DNA from: Pseudobacteroides cellulosolvens ATCC 35603 = DSM 2933
Lineage (GTDB): Bacteria; Bacillota; Clostridia; Acetivibrionales; DSM-2933
DNA length: 64,000 bases
Assembly: GCF_001262605.1 (NCBI RefSeq)
Contig: NZ_LGTC01000001.1
Location: 5,466,001-5,530,000 of the forward strand
Direction of reading: 5' to 3'
In this document: one piece after another, positions 28,233 to 35,420 of the stretch
How the letters are laid out: every line of letters begins with the position of its first letter
Numbering within the stretch: the stretch's first letter is position 1
Made by a program: the position numbers and the translations under genes
Notes under the pieces: generated by a model
What the model was told of the DNA's origin: nothing
The model's input: the letters and a program-made list of their open reading frames with translations, nothing else
The model's database searches: none

Positions 28233-28281
28233 TAAATTAAAGGGTTAGATATGAGTTATAGGTATCTGACCTTTTAATTTA
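28233..28281. repeat. 19-bp inverted repeat with G-U compatible mismatches
   Basis: TAAATTAAAGGGTTAGATA and TATCTGACCTTTTAATTTA pair along their whole length if two G-U wobbles are allowed, loop 11 nt. The wobbles fit an RNA hairpin better than a DNA-only element. Confidence 0.5.
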
Positions 28282-28634
28282 CCATTCAATCTAAAAGTCT
28301 TCATTCCACAAGAGACGTTGCAAAAACTGGTACCTTGTAGAGCATACCCACTGTTTGCTTCATGCATATTTTTATATTCCCTTCTACTGTAAATGTAATC
28401 CTCGATATATTCAACCATCCATACGAAGTATATGTATCTTTTGAAAGAAGATTTTTCGCCACTATATAACCTGTACATAGCAGAATTGCAAAATGGTAAT
28501 CAATACTATTGATTTTCTATTTATAATTTTATTCATACATTTCACAATCCCTTATAAATTTTCATATTACAAATGATAGTGTTCTTAGGCATAATTTCTT
28601 GCAACTTTTTGTAAACAATTTCATCAAAAACAAT

Positions 28635-28964
28635 TCATTTAACAGGAGCAATAGTGCTATCATTTATAACTGGAGGATTCATAAAAATATCATCCTTCAT
28701 ATCTGGTGCCGGCAGTATTATCAGAAACTGCTTTGTTCCATCAGCATTTTCTACGCAATATTTAACTTCTTTATTTTGAGAATCACCAAGCGTAGGATTA
28801 GCAGTGGGGCTAGGGGTAGGAATTGGGATAGATAAATTAGTAGATTGCAGTGAGTTCCCTAATCTGTACTTATGCTGCTTATCCTCTTTAGCAATATTTG
28901 TTCCAGGTATTATAATTACGGAAGTTACAACAAACACAGCTAGCAAAGCTTTATATATTTTCAT
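28635..28964 (-). CDS. Small secreted protein, 109 residues, unknown
   Basis: The start at 28964 has GAGGGG 6 nt upstream. Residues 1-25 (KIYKALLAVFVVTSVIIIPG) form a signal peptide or membrane anchor; the rest is low complexity with a Pro/Thr stretch (SIPIPTPSPTANPTLGD), as in linkers of cellulosomal or wall proteins, and a short conserved-looking tail. No family recognised. The ORF continues to 29060 but without a ribosome site. A perfect hairpin (28975-29006) sits just ahead of the ribosome site. Confidence 0.6.
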   Translation of the reverse strand: MKIYKALLAVFVVTSVIIIPGTNIAKEDKQHKYRLGNSLQSTNLSIPIPTPSPTANPTLGDSQNKEVKYCVENADGTKQFLIILPAPDMKDDIFMNPPVINDSTIAPVK

Positions 28965-28974
28965 ATTTATTCCC

Positions 28975-29006
28975 CTCGTCAAATAAGGTTTATAATATTT
29001 GACGAG
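28975..29006 (-). promoter_or_regulatory. Perfect 11-bp hairpin touching the ribosome site of the small secreted protein
   Basis: CTCGTCAAATA (28975-28985) and TATTTGACGAG (28996-29006). In the minus transcript its descending arm ends in GACGAG and the GGGG of the ribosome site follows at once. It may be an operator or an RNA control element. Confidence 0.5.
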
Positions 29007-29013
29007 AGAGTCT

Positions 29014-29279
29014 TCAATTATGTTCCATATAATCAATATAATCCTGGTCAAAGTTATCACTTTCTAGACAAAAATGGAATCCCTGATTTGTTATATCAGT
29101 GGCATGTGTATCAACTCTAAAACGTTATCACCCAATTTAAGATAAACTATCTTTTCTATTGTAGGTACAGGAACATCGTTTTCATAATATTTTTTGAAGC
29201 CAAAGTGCTCTTCATAAAAATTTATAGATTTAAAACGGTCCTTAACAGTAAATGCTATATGGTCTATTGGCTTAAACAT
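29014..29279 (-). pseudogene. Glyoxalase/VOC family remnant, frameshifted and truncated
   Basis: The first 62 codons (FKPIDHIAFTVKD, SINFYEEHFGF, KLGDNVLELIHMP) are a normal VOC N-terminal half, then a stop at 29091. The next frame continues with NQGFHFCLESDNFDQDYIDY, which is the expected third-repeat HIAFEVDDFD-like strand, then stops at 29014. Intact relatives are about 125 residues; this has under 90 codons in two frames. A full-length relative lies at 39628-39990. Confidence 0.75.
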
Positions 29280-29380
29280 ATTTTGCCTCCAAATGTTGTC
29301 GTATATATAACAATCAATTATTGTTATTGATATAGTTATTATCCCACATTATTTTCATAATTAAAATATAGTAAAAAGCA

Positions 29381-29411
29381 AAAAAACACACCCTATATAG
29401 ATGTGTTTTTT
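29381..29411 (-). terminator. Terminator after the AraC/GyrI regulator gene
   Basis: AAAAAACACA (29381-29390) pairs with TGTGTTTTTT (29402-29411); the arms are A/T-flanked, so it can work in both directions. It lies 15 nt after the regulator stop. Confidence 0.8.
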
Positions 29412-29425
29412 AACCAAAATATTTT

Positions 29426-30334
29426 CTATTTATTTAACTCCCTGACCGGTCTTGCTTCTATATATCCCCTATAGCCTTCCGGTGCAAGCTGAAATCTTGG
29501 AGCCTCATCATCAGCCCAATCAAAGCCATAAATTTGAGGGTTGTATTTTTTCATTACTTCCCATAAATCTTCAATTGCTTCTTCAAACTTTTCATCATCA
29601 TACGGTTCACCCTGGAAAACCATCATTTTACAAGGCGGCAACTCTATAATCTCAAACCCCTCAGGTATTTTTCCTGCATAATCCTGAGGTATTTCTACTC
29701 CTTGCACATATTTGGATGTTCCTGGCTTAATCATGTTATCAGGCAGCCACATGCCCACAGGCTCATACATTGCCTCCTTTATGCTGCACAGCATCCCCCA
29801 GATATCACACCCAACCTCTTCACAATACTCAAAATAGTGTGTAGCCTTGATTCCTCTTTTCAGTATCAATTTCCTCGCAGGCCTCTCAACCACCTGCACA
29901 AAAACTGTGCTTGTTGCTTTTTTCTCAGACATTTTCATCTCTCCTTTATGCAGAGTAAGGTAATAATCACGTATACGATAGGGCATGAATAGTTGTATTG
30001 GCTCAGGACTATCACTGTATCTTTTGGGAGATACTCCAAACTGTTTAATGAAAGCTCTTGTAAACCCTTCATGTGAGTCAAATACAAAGTCAAACGCCAC
30101 ATCAATAACTTTTATCTGATTGTCCCTCAGCAATAAGGCGGCTTTGCTTAGCCTTAAAGCTCTGATATATTCAAATGGTGTCTTACCTATAAGCTCTTTA
30201 AAGATTCTTGCACAATGCCACTGTGAATATCCTGCTGCCTTAGCCAACTGGCTTAATGTTATTGGTGAATTTATATTGTCATTAATATAGTCCTGCATTC
30301 GCTGCACTGCATCAACCAATTCCCATCGTTCCAT
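29426..30334 (-). CDS. AraC-family regulator with GyrI-like ligand domain
   Basis: 302 residues. Two helix-turn-helix motifs (about 8-105), with SQLAKAAGYSQWHCARIFKE and HEGFTRAFIKQFGVSPKRY, then a GyrI-like small-molecule-binding domain (about 140-300) of the Rob/MarA-effector type. These proteins activate stress or efflux genes when bound to amphipathic ligands. AAGGAGGTG precedes the ATG at 30334; the ORF start at 30364 lies upstream of that site. Its target may include neighbouring genes, but no repeated operator is evident. One of four GyrI-like proteins in the window. Confidence 0.85.
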   Translation of the reverse strand: MERWELVDAVQRMQDYINDNINSPITLSQLAKAAGYSQWHCARIFKELIGKTPFEYIRALRLSKAALLLRDNQIKVIDVAFDFVFDSHEGFTRAFIKQFGVSPKRYSDSPEPIQLFMPYRIRDYYLTLHKGEMKMSEKKATSTVFVQVVERPARKLILKRGIKATHYFEYCEEVGCDIWGMLCSIKEAMYEPVGMWLPDNMIKPGTSKYVQGVEIPQDYAGKIPEGFEIIELPPCKMMVFQGEPYDDEKFEEAIEDLWEVMKKYNPQIYGFDWADDEAPRFQLAPEGYRGYIEARPVRELNK

Positions 30335-30441
30335 GCTATCACCTCCTTGACTATAGGATATCATTCCAGTGTCTGTTTTTCTTGACCTCGCTTGCTAATA
30401 ATAGATGATGTCCTTTTCTAAAGGGTTCCAGCCCATTATGA

Positions 30442-30888
30442 TCAACCTTCAAACACCTTCTGAACAATTAACAATTCCTCTTTACCTGTGCAATTTATTC
30501 CTTCAAAATCAAGACGGATTATGTAAGGCATATAATCAATAATTCTTAAAAAATCATCATAACAATATGCCGGATTGAAATAATTGAAAATGGAGCTAAG
30601 TGCAGTGCCATGAGTTCCAATAACTATACTTTTACCGTTATGATTATTCAATACCTCCAATAGTGCCTCAATATTACGCTTTTGCACCATGCGAATTGAT
30701 TCTCCGCCTTCTTCATGATAATCAAAATCGCTCCACCGCTTCCGGATCATATCAAGTCCATTGCCATTTATGCCTTTTTCCCGCTCTCTAAACCTCTCAT
30801 CTGTAACAATATCCATTCCGTGTGCCCTTGCACTTTCTTCTATTGTATCAAAGCTTCTTTTATAAGGGCTTGATAAATAGCAATCCAC
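30442..30888 (-). pseudogene. Histidine phosphatase family protein lacking its N-terminal RHG motif
   Basis: 148 codons beginning at a GTG: VDCYLSSPYKRSFDTIEE onward matches the family from about residue 50. The second catalytic segment, VIGTHGTALS, is present, but the N-terminal RHGE motif carrying the phosphorylated histidine is absent, and the upstream frame is stopped within a few codons. The 5' end now lies 2 nt behind the AAA ATPase stop. Probably a 5'-truncated, inactive gene, though it could still be translated by coupling. Confidence 0.7.
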
Positions 30889-30890
30889 TT

Positions 30891-31640
30891 TTAATCTAAT
30901 AATATATCAATCATTTTTTGTGTATTATTGAGAAATGCTTTAGTAACCTGATAATGTTCAGTTTCTTCATATTTTACAACCTTTAGTTCTTCCTTTATTT
31001 CATATATTATAGAGTTAGGGTATGCCATTATTATTGGTGAGTGAGTAGCAATTAAAAACTGTGAGCCCTTTTCTACCAATTCATGCATCCTGCTAATCAT
31101 AGTCATTTGCCTGGTAGGAGACAAAGCCGCTTCAGGTTCGTCCAATATATATAATCCATTTCCAGTGAATTTGTTCATGAAAATTGCAAGAAAGGATTCC
31201 CCATGGGATTGTTCGTGTAAAGAACGGCCTCCATATGAATCAATTATTTTAGGGCCACTAAATTCTTTATCCAACTTGTCAATATTTGATGCCACATTGT
31301 ACAAACTTTCCGCCCGAAGAAAAAACCCGTTCCTTGGCCTTTTCACTCCTTTTACAATTCTGATAAAGTCGTATAGATCAGAGTGAGTGCTTGCTGTGGA
31401 AAAATTAAAATTTTTTGTTCCCCCTTCAGGATTGAATCCATACGCTACTGCAATGGCTTCAAGTATTGTTGACTTTCCGCTCCCGTTTTCACCAACTATA
31501 AAAGTGACATTTGGATGGAACTTCATTTCTTTTAGGCTTTTGACCATAGGGAGACAAAACGGATACCTGTCAAAGGATGTTATTTTGTCATTTCGCAGCT
31601 CTGCACTTCTTATATATTGATTAATATTTTCTAATCCCAT
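30891..31640 (-). CDS. AAA-type predicted ATPase (COG3910-like)
   Basis: 249 residues with Walker A GENGSGKST, an ABC-like signature around SHGESFL, Walker B LYILDEPEAALSP and a THSP switch. This is the single-domain SMC/OLD-like ATPase type found beside many accessory genes. Cytosolic. GAGGTG lies 9 nt before the ATG. It lies 12 nt downstream of the MmcQ-GNAT fusion gene, so they are probably co-transcribed. Its target is unknown; defence or repair roles are possible but unsupported here. Confidence 0.8.
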   Translation of the reverse strand: MGLENINQYIRSAELRNDKITSFDRYPFCLPMVKSLKEMKFHPNVTFIVGENGSGKSTILEAIAVAYGFNPEGGTKNFNFSTASTHSDLYDFIRIVKGVKRPRNGFFLRAESLYNVASNIDKLDKEFSGPKIIDSYGGRSLHEQSHGESFLAIFMNKFTGNGLYILDEPEAALSPTRQMTMISRMHELVEKGSQFLIATHSPIIMAYPNSIIYEIKEELKVVKYEETEHYQVTKAFLNNTQKMIDILLD

Positions 31641-31652
31641 CGGCTTATCACC

Positions 31653-32552
31653 TCATTTCACTTCAATCCAATATACATTCATTTGTTTACCATCAACATA
31701 CTGCTTTGATTCAGTAAGTTTGCCGCCACATTTAACAATTGTCTTGATGGATGCTATATTATCCGCGTAGCACCCAAGCATTACCCTATTTAAGGATAAG
31801 GATTTTGCATATTCAAGTGCCATTTTCAGCATAGATGTTGCATAACCCTTTCTCCTTTCACTCGGTCGTACAGCATAACCAATATGGCCACCATAGTCCG
31901 CTAAAAATTTATTGTTCAGATTGTGCCTTACATCTATCATCCCAATAATTTTATTATCACTTTTCCTTACAGCAAAAAACGTACTAGCTGCAACCCAGTC
32001 ATTGCTGACAGTTGCAGGGTTTCTATTTCTCTCATTATTATCAAACCACTTCTTATAATCCATTTGATCAAAAAGAGCACTTCCGTTTATAACCCTCTCA
32101 TTGTTCTCAAAGAATTCATCTTTGAATTGGTTAGCCATAGATTCATGCTCAATTGTTGGTAACTCTAAAGTAATATCTGTCATATTATCACCTTCCAATT
32201 CCAATTCCTTTTGCAACTTTTTGGGCAATTTTCTAACTACAGTTGAATAAGAATGATCTATCATTGCTTTCAATTCATCACCAGAAACCATGCCGTTAAG
32301 GTGGATTGTATTAAAATACGGCTGTAAATTCCTAGGACAATGATAACCCCGTACAACTGTATCTGGGTATGAATTGCGGTAAAACTCTCCAGTCATCCTA
32401 TCACAGTTAAGTGTAATTTTACAGTCATCTTTATGTGGATACATTTGAGCAAACAACCTCTTTTGAACCTTTACACAAATAGGTATGCTCCCAAAAGGAA
32501 AATCAATATAAGCCCCTGGCTTTGACAAGCAATAGTTTATTATTTCATCCAT
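31653..32552 (-). CDS. Fusion of MmcQ/YjbR domain with a GNAT acetyltransferase
   Basis: 299 residues. Residues 1-120 match the MmcQ/YjbR family (CyaY-like fold: KPGAYIDFPFG, KITLNCDR, HLNGMVSGDELKAMIDHSY). Residues 122-299 are a GNAT N-acetyltransferase with the acetyl-CoA loop HIGYAVRPSERRKGYATSML and NIASIKTIVKCGG. MmcQ-like domains are suggested DNA-binding modules; GNATs acetylate small molecules or proteins. I use the ATG at 32552, 8 nt after AGGTG; the ATG at 32558 is only 2 nt away. The fused form is uncommon. Heads the operon with the AAA ATPase. Confidence 0.8.
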   Translation of the reverse strand: MDEIINYCLSKPGAYIDFPFGSIPICVKVQKRLFAQMYPHKDDCKITLNCDRMTGEFYRNSYPDTVVRGYHCPRNLQPYFNTIHLNGMVSGDELKAMIDHSYSTVVRKLPKKLQKELELEGDNMTDITLELPTIEHESMANQFKDEFFENNERVINGSALFDQMDYKKWFDNNERNRNPATVSNDWVAASTFFAVRKSDNKIIGMIDVRHNLNNKFLADYGGHIGYAVRPSERRKGYATSMLKMALEYAKSLSLNRVMLGCYADNIASIKTIVKCGGKLTESKQYVDGKQMNVYWIEVK

Positions 32553-32826
32553 TGTCATAACACCTATTCACTCCAATTCAATATTTTCATTTTTTTATGG
32601 CTGCTATTCATATTTTAAACTTATAATCCGGTACTTGCCTGCTTAATTTATATTTATCATATGGAAAGCAAAGTACCAAGTTTTCCATCCATTGTAAGAT
32701 TCTACACTTATACAATATACATTATCAAAAGTCCTATGAATTTTCAATGAATAGAATCGAGCTTTAAAATTCATTTCAGAAATGAAGCAAACATCTTTAT
32801 TTATGTGTTATGATAGGAGACACATA

Positions 32827-33066
32827 ATGTATTCTTTTGAATATGACTTTTATCCGAAGTTGATAAATATCGATGTTAATGATTTTATAAATAATAAACT
32901 ATCATTCTTTTTAGGTTCTTTAATGAGAAATGGACAAATTGTTTATCAGGATTGGAACATTGTACAAATAAATAATATAAAAGGATCTCTTTTACTTCCC
33001 TTTAGTTATCATCCGTTTTGCAAATTTATCACAAAGCACCCCAATCGTATATTTGAATGGGTTTAG
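32827..33066 (+). pseudogene. 5' fragment of a DUF2310-like gene
   Basis: ATG at 32827 with AGGAG 8 nt upstream opens MYSFEYDFYPKL, then LGSLMRNGQI, which resembles the start of DUF2310 (zinc-ribbon, possibly nucleic-acid-binding) proteins. Similarity is lost after about residue 57, where the frame runs into the 3' end of the oppositely oriented flavodoxin gene. No zinc ribbon remains. Probably a truncated gene with its promoter and ribosome site intact. Confidence 0.5.
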
Positions 33067-33774
33067 TTTAACATCATAGTAATAGTTGGATTCCCCCCAA
33101 CCCATCCTGCTATAATACTCTTTATCGGGTAGAAGTGCGTCATTACTATATTTCATGGCTGCTCTTGTCATTCTGAAGATTATTAGTTTGAATAATGACG
33201 GGCTTTTTATCTTAGCTTTATCAGTTTGGGCCAGGAATTTTTCAACAGTCGATCTAATCAGTTGCTTATCCTTTTGCAACAACTGAGATGGATTAGCTTT
33301 ATTAGCATAAACCCCTCCGGTAACAGCTATACCTTTTATCCCCCGCATACCCCAAAATTCCATAACTTCATTAACATAATCTGCGATTTTCTTTCCTCCA
33401 TAAACTCCCTGTACAATTATAGGTAAACAAACTTTATGAAATAACCTGGGTCTATGAAATACATATGAAAGCCTGTCAAAAAGATTTTTTAGATTTGCCG
33501 GTACACTTAGAGCATAGTTTGGAATCACATATATTATACCGTCAGCCCATATAAATTTTTCTAAAGCTTTTACAGCATCATCACTTCTCAGAGGACATTT
33601 TGAACTCCCTGCAATAAGGCAAGCTGCACAGCCTTTGCACAAATTAATAGTAAGATTCCTCAAGGTAAGGACTTCATATTCATACTTTCCGGCAAGATCC
33701 TTTACAATGTCATCACTAATAGATTTGCAAAAACCATTCCTTGGACTAGCCTCAATAATTAATATTTTTTTCAT
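32992..33774 (-). CDS. Flavodoxin-fold NAD(P)H-dependent FMN oxidoreductase
   Basis: 260 residues. EASPRNGFCKS is the FMN-phosphate loop, KGCAACLIAGSSKCPL a Cys-bearing segment (three cysteines, not the full four-Cys Isf motif), and WADGIIYVIPNYALSVPANL the second flavin loop. Residues 170-260 form a longer C-terminal extension than in simple reductases. Start chosen at 33774, with AGGA 9 nt upstream. The 3' end overlaps the DUF2310 remnant on the other strand. It lies 17 nt downstream of a membrane-protein gene. Confidence 0.8.
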   Translation of the reverse strand: MKKILIIEASPRNGFCKSISDDIVKDLAGKYEYEVLTLRNLTINLCKGCAACLIAGSSKCPLRSDDAVKALEKFIWADGIIYVIPNYALSVPANLKNLFDRLSYVFHRPRLFHKVCLPIIVQGVYGGKKIADYVNEVMEFWGMRGIKGIAVTGGVYANKANPSQLLQKDKQLIRSTVEKFLAQTDKAKIKSPSLFKLIIFRMTRAAMKYSNDALLPDKEYYSRMGWGESNYYYDVKLNPFKYTIGVLCDKFAKRMITKGK

Positions 33775-33791
33775 TTTAATCATTCCTATTC

Positions 33792-34673
33792 TTAGCCCAA
33801 CCGATTTTCGGAAGGAACCTTTATATTTTTCATCAATAGAACCAATGCAAAAACAGCTAATATGTCAAAAAACGAAAAAACACCAACCTCGACCATATTC
33901 ACACTAACATTATCCATTGCTAAATATACCATTCCAGCCGTAATCGAAGCTAATAAAGTAATGCCCTTAATTATGACGATGGATGACAATAAATAACCCA
34001 GCGGCTTTTTTTTAATAATCAATACCCCTGATAAAACAGCAGTGGGAACTACAAACCCCAAATCCATTCCTTGAATTACCAAGGTAGTGTAATGTTCAAG
34101 GCCAACTGGCACAGCATCGGAAAAAATTGACGGAGCGATTTTCCCCAACCATAACATACCTACTGCAAAAGCAATAAATATTTGGAACCCACCTAAGAAT
34201 TTTATCGGTAGCCTTTTATCAAAATATAAGCTAATGTTTTCCATATCAAATGACATCATTAATAGAATAAATATAAACAGGCTGCTCGACATTAAAAAAA
34301 CATAAACGATAAAAAGAGGATTATACATCCATAAGAATGTGTATGACATGTAGGTATAAAGGAAATAACCTATTGTTCCCGTCAGAATTAACCTTCCTCG
34401 AAAAGATCTTCTATTTGCAAAGTATAGGGAAATCAAAAGTACCGGTATGCCCAAGACCAATGTAACTATATCAATTGCTTTACCTTGAGCTGTAATTGAT
34501 ACAGAATCATTTTTATAAATGCCCGAGCCTGTAATTTTTATAATTTCGTTGTTAATGGATTTAAACTCATATTGACCATTTCCACCTTTCCAAAACAAGC
34601 CCGCTAAGCTGCAAACTAAAGACCCTATCACTATCAACAAAACAAGAATATTAATTAAATTCTTATTTTTCAT
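33792..34673 (-). CDS. Polytopic membrane protein, unknown
   Basis: 293 residues with about eight hydrophobic segments and an extracellular loop near residues 30-60. No transporter signature recognised. GAGAGG-type ribosome site ahead of the ATG. It runs into the flavodoxin-type gene with a 17-nt gap, so a two-gene operon is likely. Confidence 0.7.
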   Translation of the reverse strand: MKNKNLINILVLLIVIGSLVCSLAGLFWKGGNGQYEFKSINNEIIKITGSGIYKNDSVSITAQGKAIDIVTLVLGIPVLLISLYFANRRSFRGRLILTGTIGYFLYTYMSYTFLWMYNPLFIVYVFLMSSSLFIFILLMMSFDMENISLYFDKRLPIKFLGGFQIFIAFAVGMLWLGKIAPSIFSDAVPVGLEHYTTLVIQGMDLGFVVPTAVLSGVLIIKKKPLGYLLSSIVIIKGITLLASITAGMVYLAMDNVSVNMVEVGVFSFFDILAVFALVLLMKNIKVPSENRLG

Positions 34674-34864
34674 AGGACACCTCTCTTTTCGTATATTGCT
34701 GATATTTTATAGAAGCTGATTACTGAAATGCCTATTTTTAGTATAGCATTATTACCAGCATAGGCATAGCTGTATTCTGTTACTGTATAAATCCATTCTA
34801 TAGAAAATTTAGTTTTATAGTGATAAAATAGGTAATAAAGTGATTTGACAAATAGGAGGAAGCA

Positions 34865-35371
34865 ATGCACTGTCCAAAATGTGGGTGTAAGTATCAAGAT
34901 GGCTTTAAAATATGCAATGATTGTAATATCGCTTTGGAAAATAACAAGCCAAAATTCATTGTTGAAGAAGAAAAAAATGTTGATTCATTTACAAGGCTCT
35001 TGGCATCATTACTAGATTTATTAATTATTTGCGGGGTTATTGGAGCTTTATATTATTTAAATAATTTCTTTGTAAAGTTTGAACTTGACGAAGTAACAAC
35101 ATATCAAATAATATTCTTATTTCTCTCACTATGGTTATATAATGCATTATTTGAAAGTTCAAAATTTAAAGGAACTATTGGAAAAATTATCTGTAAAACT
35201 TGTGTAGTAGATAAGAATTGCAATAGAATTTCATTTTCAAGAGCAACAGTTCGTTTTATTTTGAGGGCCATTCTTGGATTGTCTATTATAAAACAAATGT
35301 TTAGCCATACGGGAAGCAGAAACTTCTGGTATGATTCCATATCAGATACGAGAATAGTTTATAAGAAGTAA
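34865..35371 (+). CDS. Zinc-ribbon RDD-family membrane protein
   Basis: 168 residues. The N-terminus CPKCGCKYQDGFKICNDC is a double CxxC zinc ribbon. Residues 40-165 form an RDD domain with FTRLLASLLDLLII (the R..DD signature in membrane helix 1), a second helix, and a third segment with FSRATVRFILR. RDD proteins are membrane proteins, some proposed as ion antiporters; function here is unknown. GGAGGA lies 6 nt before the ATG. Followed by a shared terminator. Confidence 0.8.
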   Translation: MHCPKCGCKYQDGFKICNDCNIALENNKPKFIVEEEKNVDSFTRLLASLLDLLIICGVIGALYYLNNFFVKFELDEVTTYQIIFLFLSLWLYNALFESSKFKGTIGKIICKTCVVDKNCNRISFSRATVRFILRAILGLSIIKQMFSHTGSRNFWYDSISDTRIVYKK

Positions 35372-35409
35372 AAACCCACAAAGGTAATGTCTCATCCCTT
35401 TGTGGGTTT
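35372..35409. terminator. Bidirectional terminator between RDD and GH9 genes
   Basis: AAACCCACAAAGG (35372-35384) pairs with CCTTTGTGGGTTT (35397-35409), a 13-bp perfect stem with A and T tracts, between convergent genes. Confidence 0.88.
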
Positions 35410-35420
35410 CTTATACTTGT

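Larger units (their letters stand above)
27644..28634. other. Gene-poor 1-kb interval with two large inverted repeats
   Basis: No convincing gene. A perfect 16-bp inverted repeat occurs at 27962-27977 / 27989-28004, and a 19-bp one with two G-T positions at 28233-28251 / 28263-28281. A 77-codon frame (28245-28478, minus) has no good ribosome site and an equally open overlapping frame, so I do not call it. The promoter of the SLH gene should lie near 27650-27720. Confidence 0.5.

Noticed and set aside
28245..28478. 77-codon minus-strand ORF
   Set aside because: No ribosome site and no recognisable family; an overlapping frame is equally long and more protein-like, and the stop lies inside an inverted repeat. 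Possibly a remnant, but not supportable.
34670..34897. 75-codon minus ORF between the membrane protein and the RDD gene
   Set aside because: Overlaps the well-supported zinc-ribbon/RDD start on the other strand; no ribosome site and no similarity.
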